From [Enterobacter] lignolyticus SCF1 (GTDB taxonomy: Bacteria; Pseudomonadota; Gammaproteobacteria; Enterobacterales; Enterobacteriaceae): 64,000 nucleotides of DNA. Under the pieces are notes generated by a model. The model searched no databases, was not told the origin of the DNA, and saw only the letters and a program-made list of their open reading frames with translations. Of this stretch, positions 7,975 through 21,587 are shown one piece after another. Each line of letters starts with the position of its first letter. Within the stretch, counting starts at the first letter, position 1. The stretch covers positions 496,001 to 560,000 of the forward strand of contig NC_014618.1 in NCBI RefSeq assembly GCF_000164865.1, in the 5' to 3' direction. Made by a program: the position numbers and the translations under genes.

Positions 7975-9393
7975 TTACACTTCCAGATAGCTCATGATCC
8001 CGTCCGCCGCCTTACGGCCTTCGGCAATCGCCGTCACCACCAGGTCGGATCCGCGAACGATGTCGCCACCGGCAAAGATTTTTGGGTTGCTGGTCTGGAA
8101 AGCGTTGTCGCTGCCTTCCGGGGCGATAATGCGGCCCTGGGAATCCAGCTCGACGCTGTGCTTCGCCAGCCATTCCATGCTGTGCGGACGGAAACCAAAC
8201 GCCATCACCACCGCATCGGCCGGAACAACGTGCTCGGAGCCGGCGACGATCTCCGCGCGACGGCGGCCCTTCGCATCCGGCTGGCCCATTTCGGTGCGCG
8301 CCATCTTCACGCCGCATACCCGTCCGTTGGCGTTGATTTCCACGCCCAGCGGCTGCACGTTGAACTGGAATTCGACGCCCTCTTCGCGGGCGTTCTTCAC
8401 CTCGCGCTTCGAGCCCGGCATGTTCTCTTCGTCACGACGGTAGGCGCAGGTGACGTGAGTGGCGCCCTGACGCACGGAGGTACGCACGCAGTCCATGGCG
8501 GTATCGCCGCCGCCGAGCACGACAACGCGTTTCCCTTCCATGCTAACGTACGGCTCGTCGGCAGTTTCGCCATAGCCCATCATCTGTTTGGTGTTGGCTA
8601 TCAGGAACGGCAGCGCATCGAAGACGCCGTTCGCGTCCTCGTTCTCCAGCCCGCCGCGCATGGACTGATAGGTACCGACGCCAAGGAACACCGCATCGTA
8701 CTCTTTCAGCAGATCATCCAGTTGCACGTCGCGACCCACTTCGGTATTGAGTCTGAACTCGATACCCATACCGGTGAAGATCTCACGGCGGCGGGTCATC
8801 ACCTCTTTTTCCAGCTTAAAGGCCGGGATGCCGAAGGTCAGCAGACCGCCGATTTCCGGGTGACGATCGAACACCACCGCTTTGACGCCGTTACGGGTCA
8901 GCACGTCGGCGCAGGCGAGGCCCGCCGGGCCTGCCCCAATGATGGCCACGCGTTTGTCGGTTTGCTTCACGCCGGTCATGTCCGGGCGCCAGCCCATTTC
9001 GAACGCTTTATCGTTGATGTAGCGCTCGATGTTGCCGATAGTCACCGCGCCGAACTCTTCGTTCAGGGTGCAGGAACCTTCACACAGGCGGTCCTGCGGG
9101 CAAACGCGGCCGCAGACCTCCGGCAGGGTGTTGGTCTGATGCGACAGCTCGGCGGCTTCGAAGATACGCCCCTCGTTGGCCAGCTTCAGCCAGTTCGGGA
9201 TGTAGTTGTGCACCGGGCATTTCCATTCGCAGTACGGGTTGCCGCAGGACAGGCAGCGGTCTGCCTGCGCTTTGGCCTGGCCTTCTGAAAACGGCTCGTA
9301 GATTTCCACAAATTCGATTTTACGGATCTTCAGCGCTTTCTTTGGCGGATCAACACGCTGTAAGTCGATAAATTGGTATACGTTTTGACTCAT
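7975..9393 (-). CDS. gltD: Glutamate synthase [NADPH], small (beta) subunit
   Basis: This 472-residue flavoprotein takes electrons from NADPH and passes them via FAD and Fe-S clusters to GltB for making glutamate from glutamine and 2-oxoglutarate. N-terminal cysteines (CLSCGNPYCEWKCP and CGRVCPQ) bind Fe-S clusters. GAGPAGLACAD is the FAD dinucleotide motif and GGGDTAMDC the NADPH one. The ATG at 9393 is preferred over 9399 because it gives the family N terminus MSQNVYQFID. It follows gltB by 12 bases. No gltF is present downstream. Confidence 0.97.
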   Translation of the reverse strand: MSQNVYQFIDLQRVDPPKKALKIRKIEFVEIYEPFSEGQAKAQADRCLSCGNPYCEWKCPVHNYIPNWLKLANEGRIFEAAELSHQTNTLPEVCGRVCPQDRLCEGSCTLNEEFGAVTIGNIERYINDKAFEMGWRPDMTGVKQTDKRVAIIGAGPAGLACADVLTRNGVKAVVFDRHPEIGGLLTFGIPAFKLEKEVMTRRREIFTGMGIEFRLNTEVGRDVQLDDLLKEYDAVFLGVGTYQSMRGGLENEDANGVFDALPFLIANTKQMMGYGETADEPYVSMEGKRVVVLGGGDTAMDCVRTSVRQGATHVTCAYRRDEENMPGSKREVKNAREEGVEFQFNVQPLGVEINANGRVCGVKMARTEMGQPDAKGRRRAEIVAGSEHVVPADAVVMAFGFRPHSMEWLAKHSVELDSQGRIIAPEGSDNAFQTSNPKIFAGGDIVRGSDLVVTAIAEGRKAADGIMSYLEV

Positions 9394-9405
9394 GACCACA
9401 ACCCC

Positions 9406-13866
<4,461 letters not shown>

Positions 13867-14539
13867 ATCAGTGAACCTCCCCAGGCTCTACGGGATCCCC
13901 ATCCGGTACCGATTGCGCGCAGGCACAGCAAGAGCATGGCGATGGAGTCAAAACCTCGCATTCGCCCTCTTAAAATCCTTTCGCACAGGTCAAACAAGTA
14001 TTGCGGACTTGCTTCAGAGGGAATCTCAATTACTGCATAAATATGATGAGCAGACCGCTCATCGAGAAAGCTTCCAGCGGATTCTCAACTTATCGGGAAT
14101 CTGGACACAGGTCAAATGGCAATCTTATTGATACAAAAATGTGCTATAGAGTGGTTAATTTACTGAAATGTAATAATTTTCAGGCTTTTTCACATTGTGA
14201 TGAACCTCGAATAATTGGCGACTGAGTGTGATCTGTCTCACTATCTCATGGCGCTATTATTACTTATCTGTGCTGATGTGGTGGTTTAACGCAGAATTTT
14301 CATCTACCCGTGCGGGGTAACTCGCGTGATGACACTGTTTTTCACTATGGCGCGGAGAAACGGAAAAATGGGGGCGGGCATAAGGAAATATTATCAGCGG
14401 CAGCGTGCATGAAATCACGTTTATTTTGACTGATTATGCAATAAATAAAAGGCCTCCGCGGCGTTTGATCCAGGTCATCGCCGAAAGAGACTAAAAATGG
14501 CAGGCTTGGCCCCTTTGCTTCAGGCCGGTCTATCAGATT
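13867..14539. promoter_or_regulatory. Long gltB/yhcC divergent control region
   Basis: These 673 bases have no convincing gene. The region is AT-rich in its middle. It holds a near-consensus CRP site (14227-14242), a GATGAGC/GCTCATC hairpin at 14045-14063 that would lie in the gltB leader, and two copies of ACAGGTCAAA about 120 bases apart (near 13985 and 14107). In E. coli this region binds Lrp, IHF, CRP and ArgR. I cannot place Lrp or IHF sites with confidence by eye. Confidence 0.6.
14227..14242. promoter_or_regulatory. Putative CRP site between gltB and yhcC
   Basis: TGTGA-TCTGTC-TCACT differs from the CRP consensus TGTGA-N6-TCACA at one core position. It lies 361 bases from the gltB start and 298 bases from the yhcC start. 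CRP control of gltBDF is known in E. coli. Confidence 0.5.
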
Positions 14540-15490
14540 ATGCAGTTACAGAAATTAGTCAATATGTTTGGTGGGGATCTTACGCGTCGCTATGGCGAAA
14601 AGGTCCATAAGCTGACGCTGCACGGCGGTTTTAGCTGCCCCAACCGCGACGGCACGCTGGGTCGCGGCGGCTGCACGTTCTGTAACGTCGCCTCGTTTGC
14701 CGATGAGGCGCAGCAGCATCGCTCCATTGCCGAACAGCTGTCGCACCAGGCGGCGCTGGTGAACCGCGCCAGACGCTACCTCGCCTATTTTCAGGCGTAT
14801 ACCAGCACTTTTGCCGAAGTGCAGGTGCTGCGCGCCATGTACCAGCAGGCGGTGAGCCAGGTCAGCATCGTCGGGCTGTGCGTCGGTACGCGTCCTGACT
14901 GCGTGCCGGAGGCGGTGCTTGATTTGCTCTCCGGGTATAACGATCGGGGGTATGAGGTGTGGCTGGAGCTGGGGCTGCAGTCGGCGCAGGACAAAACGCT
15001 GCGCCGCATCAACCGCGGACATGATTTCGCCTGCTATCAGAAAACCACGCGGCTTGCCCGCGAGCGGGGGCTGAAGGTATGCACGCACCTTATCGTCGGC
15101 CTGCCGGGCGAGGGAGAGCAGGCGTGCCTGCAGACCCTGGAACAGGTGGTGGATACGGGCGTCGACGGCATAAAGCTGCATCCGCTGCACATCGTGACCG
15201 GCAGCATTATGGCGAAAGCCTGGCAGGCGGGCCGGCTCGACGGCATCACGCTTGAGGACTATACGCGTACCGCCGGGGAGATGATCCGCCACACGCCGCC
15301 GGAGGTGGTGTATCACCGGATTTCCGCCAGCGCCCGCCGCCCGACGCTGCTGGCGCCGCTGTGGTGCGAAAATCGCTGGACCGGGATGGTTGAGCTGGAT
15401 AAATACCTCAATGAACACGGCGTGCAGGGTTCGGCGCTGGGGACGCCGTGGGTACAGCCGATTCAGGCTTGCGAACCCCCTCGCGACTGA
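14540..15490 (+). CDS. yhcC: YhcC, radical SAM protein of unknown reaction
   Basis: This 316-residue protein belongs to the YhcC/TIGR01212 radical SAM family. Three cysteines, Cys33, Cys45 and Cys48, are spaced C-x11-C-x2-C, an unusual spacing that marks this family, and should hold the 4Fe-4S cluster that cleaves S-adenosylmethionine. A GLCVGTRPDC segment and an HLIVGLPGEG segment follow in the expected barrel. It is a little longer at the C terminus than the E. coli form (309). No substrate is known to me. It sits divergent from gltB and upstream of arcB. Confidence 0.93.
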   Translation: MQLQKLVNMFGGDLTRRYGEKVHKLTLHGGFSCPNRDGTLGRGGCTFCNVASFADEAQQHRSIAEQLSHQAALVNRARRYLAYFQAYTSTFAEVQVLRAMYQQAVSQVSIVGLCVGTRPDCVPEAVLDLLSGYNDRGYEVWLELGLQSAQDKTLRRINRGHDFACYQKTTRLARERGLKVCTHLIVGLPGEGEQACLQTLEQVVDTGVDGIKLHPLHIVTGSIMAKAWQAGRLDGITLEDYTRTAGEMIRHTPPEVVYHRISASARRPTLLAPLWCENRWTGMVELDKYLNEHGVQGSALGTPWVQPIQACEPPRD

Positions 15491-15611
15491 CAGGCGCGGC
15501 GCCATCCGGTCTGCGGTTCTGATCCGACCTTTACCTCATTTTTCGCACAACCTTCAACGCATTGCTCAGAATTGGGTATGATTGAGCGATGTTGTGGTGA
15601 AGGAATTCCCT

Positions 15612-17939
15612 ATGAAGCAAATCCGAATGCTTGCGCAGTACTATGTCGATCTGATGATGAAGCTTGGCCTGGTACGCTTCTCAATGCTGCTGGCGCTGGC
15701 GCTGGTGGTGCTGGCCATTGTCGTGCAGATGGCGGTGACCATGGTGCTGCATGGTCAGGTCGAGAGTATTGACGTCATCCGCTCTATCTTTTTCGGCCTG
15801 CTGATTACGCCCTGGGCGGTCTATTTCTTGTCGGTGGTGGTTGAGCAGCTTGAGGAGTCGCGCCAGCGCCTGTCGCGGCTGGTTGAAAAGCTGGAGGAGA
15901 TGCGCGAGCGCGACCTGAAGCTCAACGTGCAGCTGAAAGACAACATCGCCCAGCTTAATCAGGAAATCAGCGATCGCGAAAAGGCGGAGGCCGAGCGTCA
16001 GAGCACGCTTGAGCAGCTCAAAGTGGAGATGCAGGAGCGCGAAGAGACGCAGATCCAGCTTGAGCAGCAGTCCTCTTTTCTGCGTTCGTTTCTTGACGCC
16101 TCGCCGGACCTGGTCTTTTACCGCAACGAAGATAAAGAGTTTTCCGGCTGTAACCGGGCGATGGAGCTGCTGACCGGCAAAAGCGAAAAGCAGCTGATTC
16201 ATCTGCATCCGCAGGACGTCTACTCCCCGGAGGCGGCGGAGAAGGTGATTGAAACGGATGAGAAGGTCTTTCGCCACAACGTGTCGCTGACCTACGAGCA
16301 GTGGCTGGACTACCCGGACGGGCGCAAAGCCTGTTTCGAAATCCGCAAAGTGCCTTACTACGACCGTGTCGGCAAGCGCCACGGGCTGATGGGATTTGGC
16401 CGCGATATCACCGAGCGTAAGCGCTATCAGGACGCCCTGGAGCGCGCCAGCCGCGATAAGACCACGTTTATCTCGACCATCAGCCACGAGCTGAGAACGC
16501 CGCTGAACGGCATTGTCGGCCTGAGCCGCATCCTGCTCGACACCGACCTGACCGCCGAGCAGGAAAAATACCTGAAAACGATCCATATTTCGGCGGTGAC
16601 GCTGGGCAATATTTTCAACGATATCATTGATATGGATAAGATGGAGCGGCGCAAGGTCCAGCTCGACAACCAGCCGGTGGATTTTACCGGCTTTATGGCG
16701 GATCTCGAAAACCTCTCCGGGCTGCAGGCGCAGCAAAAAGGCCTGCGCTTCGTGATGGAGCCGACGCTGCCGCTGCCGCATAAGGTGATTACCGACGGCA
16801 CGCGTCTGCGCCAGATCCTCTGGAACCTGATCAGCAATGCCGTCAAATTTACCCAACAGGGGCAGGTGACGGTACGGGTTCGCTATGACGCCGGCGATAT
16901 GCTGCGCTTTGAGGTGGAAGACTCCGGGATCGGTATTCCGCAGGAGGAGCAGGATAAGATTTTCGCCATGTATTACCAGGTCAAAGACAGCCATGGCGGC
17001 AAACCGGCGACGGGGACCGGCATTGGTCTGGCGGTATCAAAACGCCTGGCGAAAAATATGGGCGGCGATATCACCGTGAGCAGCCTGCCGGGGAAAGGCT
17101 CCACCTTTACCCTGACGGTCAACGCGCCGGCGGTTATTGAAGAGGGCGCGGATACCCAGGACGATGACGACATGCCGCTGCCGGCGCTGCACGTGCTGCT
17201 GGTGGAGGATATTGAGCTGAACGTTATCGTGGCCCGCTCGGTGCTGGAGAAGCTGGGCAACAGCGTTGACGTGGCGATGACCGGGAAAGAAGCGCTGGAG
17301 ATGTTCTCGCCGACCGAATACGACCTGGTGCTGCTCGATATTCAGTTGCCGGATATGACCGGGCTGGACATTTCACGCGCGCTGAAAAAACAGTACGCCG
17401 CCGATGAGCTGCCGCCGCTGGTGGCGCTGACCGCCAACGTCCTGAAGGACAAAAAAGAATATCTCGATGCCGGAATGGATGACGTGCTGAGCAAGCCGTT
17501 GGCCGTACCGGCGTTGACGGCAATGATTAAGAAATTCTGGGATACCTGTGACGATGAGGAGAGCCATGTGACAACGCAAGACAGCAGTAAAGCGCAAAGC
17601 GTGTTGGATATAGCGATGCTTGAGCAGTATATCGATCTGGTGGGACCGAAACTTATCACCGACGGTCTGGCGGTATTCGAGAAAATGATGCCTGGCTATC
17701 TGGCCGTGCTGGAGTCGAACCTGACGGCGCGCGATCAGAAAGGTATCGTTGAAGAGGGGCACAAAATTAAAGGCGCGGCAGGCTCCGTGGGGCTGCGTCA
17801 TATCCAGCAGCTCGGCCAGCAGATCCAGTCACCCGACCTGCCTGCCTGGTGGGATAATGTTGGTGAATGGGTTGAAGAGATGAAAACCGAATGGCCGCAG
17901 GATGTGGCGACGCTGAAGGCCTGGGTTGCCAGCCGGTAG
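15612..17939 (+). CDS. arcB: ArcB, hybrid sensor kinase for the redox state of the respiratory chain
   Basis: This 775-residue inner-membrane kinase phosphorylates ArcA when quinones are reduced (low oxygen), repressing aerobic metabolism. Two N-terminal transmembrane helices (about 23-77) precede a coiled coil, a PAS domain (about 150-270), the kinase core with His292 (ISHELRTP), a receiver with Asp576 (LLDIQLPDM) and an Hpt domain with His717 (EEGHKIKG). All three phosphorylation residues keep the E. coli numbering. The ATG at 15612 has an AAGGA Shine-Dalgarno; an in-frame start at 15582 lacks one and adds 10 atypical residues. Confidence 0.97.
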   Translation: MKQIRMLAQYYVDLMMKLGLVRFSMLLALALVVLAIVVQMAVTMVLHGQVESIDVIRSIFFGLLITPWAVYFLSVVVEQLEESRQRLSRLVEKLEEMRERDLKLNVQLKDNIAQLNQEISDREKAEAERQSTLEQLKVEMQEREETQIQLEQQSSFLRSFLDASPDLVFYRNEDKEFSGCNRAMELLTGKSEKQLIHLHPQDVYSPEAAEKVIETDEKVFRHNVSLTYEQWLDYPDGRKACFEIRKVPYYDRVGKRHGLMGFGRDITERKRYQDALERASRDKTTFISTISHELRTPLNGIVGLSRILLDTDLTAEQEKYLKTIHISAVTLGNIFNDIIDMDKMERRKVQLDNQPVDFTGFMADLENLSGLQAQQKGLRFVMEPTLPLPHKVITDGTRLRQILWNLISNAVKFTQQGQVTVRVRYDAGDMLRFEVEDSGIGIPQEEQDKIFAMYYQVKDSHGGKPATGTGIGLAVSKRLAKNMGGDITVSSLPGKGSTFTLTVNAPAVIEEGADTQDDDDMPLPALHVLLVEDIELNVIVARSVLEKLGNSVDVAMTGKEALEMFSPTEYDLVLLDIQLPDMTGLDISRALKKQYAADELPPLVALTANVLKDKKEYLDAGMDDVLSKPLAVPALTAMIKKFWDTCDDEESHVTTQDSSKAQSVLDIAMLEQYIDLVGPKLITDGLAVFEKMMPGYLAVLESNLTARDQKGIVEEGHKIKGAAGSVGLRHIQQLGQQIQSPDLPAWWDNVGEWVEEMKTEWPQDVATLKAWVASR

Positions 17940-17948
17940 AAAAAAATG

Positions 17949-17967
17949 ACCCCGGATGAACCGGGGT
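17949..17967 (+). terminator. Hairpin just after arcB, possible weak terminator
   Basis: The stem ACCCCGG/CCGGGGT has an ATGAA loop and starts 9 bases after the arcB stop. No T-tract follows, so it may only protect the 3' end or need Rho. Confidence 0.4.
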
Positions 17968-18182
17968 GCGCGAATACTGCGCCAACACCAGGGAAATCGT
18001 GGCTGCGCCGGAATCGTTAGAATAGTTTTTGGCAAGGACGCAACCCTGAAAATAAGGCCGCACGCTCATAAGATAGCAAAGCTTAAAATATTTGTTATGC
18101 AGATCAGTAAAATATGTGAAGCGTAGCGGTTAAATTAAATTTTTTAATGGGTTTCATACAGTTGCAAAGAAGGATTTAGGCG

Positions 18183-18836
18183 ATGAAAAAAATAGGCGTG
18201 GTGCTGAGCGGGTGTGGCGTTTATGACGGTACGGAAATTCATGAAGCGGTCATTACGCTGCTGGCGATTGCCCGCAGCGGCGCGCAGGCGGTCTGTTTTG
18301 CTCCGGATAAAAGCCAGTCGGATGTGATTAATCATCTCGCGGCTGAGCCGATGGCGGAAAATCGTAACGTCCTGATTGAAGCCGCGCGTATTGCCCGCGG
18401 CGAGATCCAGCCGCTGTCGCAGGCTCGTGCTGCGGATCTCGACGCGCTGATTGTGCCCGGCGGATTTGGCGCGGCGAAGAACCTCAGCAACTTTGCCGCC
18501 GAAGGCGTCCAGTGCACGGTTGACAGCAGCCTGGCGCAGCTCGCCCGTTCACTGCACCAGGCGGGAAAACCGCTGGGATTTATGTGTATTGCCCCCGCGC
18601 TGCTGCCGAAAATTTTTGATTTTCCGCTCCGTCTTACCATCGGTACCGATATTGATACTGCAGAAATGCTTGAGGATATGGGCGCTGAGCATGTGCCGTG
18701 TCCGGTGGACGATATTGTGGTGGATGAAGACAACAAAGTGATCACCACTCCGGCCTACATGCTGGCGCAGAACATTGCCGAAGCGGCGACGGGCATTGAG
18801 AAACTGGTGGCCCGCGTGCTGGCTCTGTGCGCATGA
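18183..18836 (+). CDS. elbB: ElbB, DJ-1/PfpI-superfamily glyoxalase
   Basis: This 217-residue cytoplasmic protein is of the class I glutamine-amidotransferase-like (DJ-1/PfpI) fold. The nucleophile elbow cysteine is Cys135 in GFMCIAP. The E. coli protein has weak glyoxalase activity; older names link it to isoprenoid biosynthesis. Length and sequence are typical. It overlaps mtgA by 4 bases (ATGA), implying translational coupling, as in E. coli. Confidence 0.95.
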   Translation: MKKIGVVLSGCGVYDGTEIHEAVITLLAIARSGAQAVCFAPDKSQSDVINHLAAEPMAENRNVLIEAARIARGEIQPLSQARAADLDALIVPGGFGAAKNLSNFAAEGVQCTVDSSLAQLARSLHQAGKPLGFMCIAPALLPKIFDFPLRLTIGTDIDTAEMLEDMGAEHVPCPVDDIVVDEDNKVITTPAYMLAQNIAEAATGIEKLVARVLALCA

Positions 18837-19564
18837 GGATTCGCTTTTCCCCGCTGGCCTGGTCAAAGCGGCTCTTCCTGCGCGCGGCGCTGGTGCTGGC
18901 GGTATTCTGGGGGGGCGGTATCGCCCTGTTCAGTATTGTGCCGGTACCCTTTTCCGCGGTGATGGCAGAACGCCAGATCGGCGCCTGGCTGCGGGGGGAT
19001 TTTCACTATGTCGCGCATGCTGACTGGGTGAGCATGAGCGACATGTCGCCATGGATGGGGCTGGCGGTCATTGCCGCCGAGGACCAGAAGTTCCCCGATC
19101 ACTGGGGGTTTGACGTCACCGCCATCGAGAAGGCGCTGGCGCATAACGAGCGTAATGAAAACCGCATCCGCGGCGCGTCTACGCTGTCGCAGCAGACGGC
19201 CAAAAACCTGTTTCTCTGGGACGGTCGCAGCTGGGTGCGTAAAGGGCTGGAGGCCGGGTTAACGCTCGGTATTGAAACCGTCTGGAGCAAAAGGCGTATT
19301 CTGACGGTGTACCTGAACATTGCGGAATTTGGTGAGGGGGTATTTGGCGTAGAGGCCGCCTCGCAGCGTTATTTTCATAAGCCCGCCAGTCGGTTGACGA
19401 TGTCTGAAGCAGCGCTGCTCGCCGCGGTGTTGCCGAATCCCATTCGCTTTCGCGCCGATGCGCCGTCAGGCTATGTCCGCAGCCGCCAGGCGTGGATCCT
19501 GCGCCAGATGCGGCAGCTCGGTGGGGAAGGGTTTATGACGGAAAATAAGCTGTACGCGAAGTGA
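18833..19564 (+). CDS. mtgA: MtgA, monofunctional peptidoglycan glycosyltransferase
   Basis: This 243-residue inner-membrane enzyme of family GT51 polymerises lipid II into glycan strands without a transpeptidase domain, and acts at the divisome. One N-terminal transmembrane helix (about 14-36) is followed by the GT51 domain with the catalytic glutamate in AAEDQKF and the conserved GASTLSQQTAKNL segment. The ATG at 18833 overlaps the elbB stop; a GTG at 18827 is a possible alternative that adds two residues. It ends 12 bases from convergent npr. Confidence 0.96.
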   Translation: MRIRFSPLAWSKRLFLRAALVLAVFWGGGIALFSIVPVPFSAVMAERQIGAWLRGDFHYVAHADWVSMSDMSPWMGLAVIAAEDQKFPDHWGFDVTAIEKALAHNERNENRIRGASTLSQQTAKNLFLWDGRSWVRKGLEAGLTLGIETVWSKRRILTVYLNIAEFGEGVFGVEAASQRYFHKPASRLTMSEAALLAAVLPNPIRFRADAPSGYVRSRQAWILRQMRQLGGEGFMTENKLYAK

Positions 19565-19576
19565 AAAATATCGCGG

Positions 19577-19849
19577 TTAGTCTTCGTCGAATCCGGCGTT
19601 AAAGAGGGCAATCACCGCCGACAGCGCTTCCTGCTCCTGCGGACCGCTGGCCTCAATCTCTATCTGCCGTCCTTTGGCGGAATCCAGCATGAGCAGGGCA
19701 ATGACGCTGCTGGCTTCCGCTTCCGTGCCTTCGTCGTTACGCAACAACACCTCTGCATCAAAGCCTTGCACCAGCTCAAACAGCTTCATCGCCGGGCGCG
19801 CATGCATGCCCAGCTTATTAGTGATTTCAACGGTTTGCTTTACGGTCAT
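19577..19849 (-). CDS. npr: NPr, phosphocarrier protein of the nitrogen PTS
   Basis: This 90-residue HPr-like protein relays phosphate from PtsP (EI-Ntr) to PtsN (EIIA-Ntr). The phosphorylated histidine is His16 in the motif GMHARPA. The nitrogen PTS regulates potassium transport, envelope functions and nitrogen-carbon balance rather than sugar uptake. It is the last gene of the rpoN-region operon and overlaps rapZ by 4 bases. It is also called ptsO. Confidence 0.96.
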   Translation of the reverse strand: MTVKQTVEITNKLGMHARPAMKLFELVQGFDAEVLLRNDEGTEAEASSVIALLMLDSAKGRQIEIEASGPQEQEALSAVIALFNAGFDED

Positions 19850-20700
19850 GTTTTGCGTTTTTCCAGCGTCCGGTGACGAGACTGCACGTTTTTACCGCGC
19901 GAGCGGAAATAGTCAGCCAGCTGCTCGGCAATGTACACCGAGCGGTGTTTACCGCCGGTACAGCCTATAGCGACCGTCAGGTAGCTACGGTTGTTGGTTT
20001 CCAGCATAGGTAACCATAGCTCAAGATAGCTGCGGGTCTGGTAGATAAAATTGTGAACTTCTGTATGCCGGTCAAGAAACGCCGCGACGGGCTTATCGAG
20101 GCCGGTCATCGGTCGCAGCTTCGGGTCCCAGTGCGGGTTGGGCAAAAAGCGGACGTCAAAAACGTAGTCGGCATCGATAGGGATGCCGTGCTTAAAACCA
20201 AACGATTCGAACACCATCGTCAGCTCGCGCTCGCGTTTGCCCAGCAGGCGCGTTCTGAGCATCTCGGCCAGCTCATGCACCGACATCTCTGAGGTGTCGA
20301 CGATCAGGTCGGCCCGGGAGCGCAGGGGCTCGAGCAGATCGCTTTCCTGGTCGATAGCGCTTTCCAGCGACAGGTTTTTGCTGGAGAGCGGGTGCAGGCG
20401 GCGGGTATCGCTGTAGCGACGAATCAGCGTATTGCGATCGGCATCGAGGAACAGCAGCTGCGGTGAGAACGCTTCCGGCAGGTTCTGCATCGCCTGTTCG
20501 AAAATTTCCGGTGATTCCGGCATGTTGCGCACGTCGATGCTTACCGCTGCGGAGATGTTTCTGTCCACCAGGCTTTTTGCCAGTTCAGGCAGCAAGATGA
20601 CCGGCAGGTTATCTACACAGTAGAAGCCCATATCTTCCAACGCGCGCAAGGCGACGGATTTCCCCGAGCCTGAACGACCGCTGACGATCATCAGTACCAT
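19846..20700 (-). CDS. rapZ: RapZ, RNase adaptor controlling glmS via the GlmZ sRNA
   Basis: This 284-residue protein senses glucosamine-6-phosphate and guides RNase E to cleave the sRNA GlmZ, setting GlmS levels for cell-wall precursor supply. The N-terminal P-loop is GRSGSGKS at residues 8-15, and the C-terminal half holds the RNA- and metabolite-binding domain with the GCTGGKHRSVY segment. Its basic C-terminal tail is intact. It overlaps npr and follows ptsN by 31 bases. glmM, in the same pathway, lies further along in this window. Confidence 0.96.
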   Translation of the reverse strand: MVLMIVSGRSGSGKSVALRALEDMGFYCVDNLPVILLPELAKSLVDRNISAAVSIDVRNMPESPEIFEQAMQNLPEAFSPQLLFLDADRNTLIRRYSDTRRLHPLSSKNLSLESAIDQESDLLEPLRSRADLIVDTSEMSVHELAEMLRTRLLGKRERELTMVFESFGFKHGIPIDADYVFDVRFLPNPHWDPKLRPMTGLDKPVAAFLDRHTEVHNFIYQTRSYLELWLPMLETNNRSYLTVAIGCTGGKHRSVYIAEQLADYFRSRGKNVQSRHRTLEKRKT

Positions 20701-20731
20701 CTACTGTTTCTCCTCACAACAGGGTTCCTCA

Positions 20732-21220
20732 TTACGCGTCATCGCTGCCTTCTTCTCCCGTGATTATCTGGTACAGCTCTTCGTCGCTCTGCGCGCTGCG
20801 CAGGCGGCGGCAGATAGTTTTATCGGCCAGACGCTTTGCCACCAGAGAGAGCGTATGCAGGTGCGTTTTGGTTTGATCGGCCGGCACCAGCAGGGCGAAC
20901 AGCAGGTCTACCGGCTGGTTATCAATGGCGTCAAACGGGATTGGCGTTTCAAGCTGTACAAAGACGCCGACGGCGCGCAACGTATCCTCCTCCAGCTTAC
21001 CGTGAGGGATGGCGATGCCGTTGCCGATGCCGGTACTGCCCATTTTCTCGCGGGTCAGTATGGCCTCAAATACCACCTGAGGCGGCAAACTGAGCTGTTT
21101 AGCAGCCAGTTCGCTGATGATTTCCAGCGCACGTTTTTTACTCTGGCAGTGAACAGCACTGCGGGTACATTCCTGGTTAAGGACATTGCTCAGTTGTAGA
21201 GCGGAATCGTTGTTCATCAT
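20732..21220 (-). CDS. ptsN: PtsN, EIIA component of the nitrogen PTS
   Basis: This 162-residue regulatory phosphoprotein, when dephosphorylated, acts on the Trk potassium transporter and the KdpD sensor kinase; its phosphorylation state links nitrogen and carbon supply to envelope stress. The active histidine is His73 (GIAIPHGK), the E. coli number, when translation starts at the ATG at 21220. An AGGTGA Shine-Dalgarno lies 4 bases upstream of that ATG; the next codon is also ATG, so 21217 is equally possible. A longer frame to 21277 has no supporting signal. Confidence 0.95.
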   Translation of the reverse strand: MMNNDSALQLSNVLNQECTRSAVHCQSKKRALEIISELAAKQLSLPPQVVFEAILTREKMGSTGIGNGIAIPHGKLEEDTLRAVGVFVQLETPIPFDAIDNQPVDLLFALLVPADQTKTHLHTLSLVAKRLADKTICRRLRSAQSDEELYQIITGEEGSDDA

Positions 21221-21277
21221 AATTTCACCTGCGTTTCGCCCGACGCGCACTATGGCATCAGGCGAACGCCCGGACAA

Positions 21278-21565
21278 TTAGTGTTGTTTCAGTTTATCTT
21301 TATGTTTGGTCAACTGTCGCGCCAGCTTATCGATAAGACCGTCGATAGCGGCATACATATCCTGCCCTTCCGCACTGGCATGGATTTCACCACCGTTAAC
21401 ATGCAGGGTGGCGTCCGAGATATGAGTCACTTTTTCCACTTTTAACACAATATAGACCTGATTAATGCGTTCGAAGAACTGCTCCAGCTTAGCGAATTTC
21501 GAGGTAACGAAATCGCGCAGAGCCTCAGTAATTTCGACATTGTGTCCTGTGATATTGAGCTGCAT
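21278..21565 (-). CDS. hpf: HPF, ribosome hibernation-promoting factor (short form)
   Basis: This 95-residue protein binds the 30S decoding region in stationary phase and, with RMF, stabilises 100S ribosome dimers. The N terminus MQLNITGHNVEIT and the basic end KHKDKLKQH are typical of the short gammaproteobacterial form. The start at 21565 is chosen to match the family; 39 upstream in-frame residues are unrelated. It is 22 bases downstream of rpoN. Confidence 0.97.
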   Translation of the reverse strand: MQLNITGHNVEITEALRDFVTSKFAKLEQFFERINQVYIVLKVEKVTHISDATLHVNGGEIHASAEGQDMYAAIDGLIDKLARQLTKHKDKLKQH

Positions 21566-21587
21566 AGTGTCTTCCTTATCGGTTGTG

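Noticed and set aside
14348..14413. 21-codon frame in the gltB-yhcC gap (begins MARRNGKMG)
   Set aside because: There is no Shine-Dalgarno and the composition is like translated regulatory DNA. I see no reason to call it a gene.
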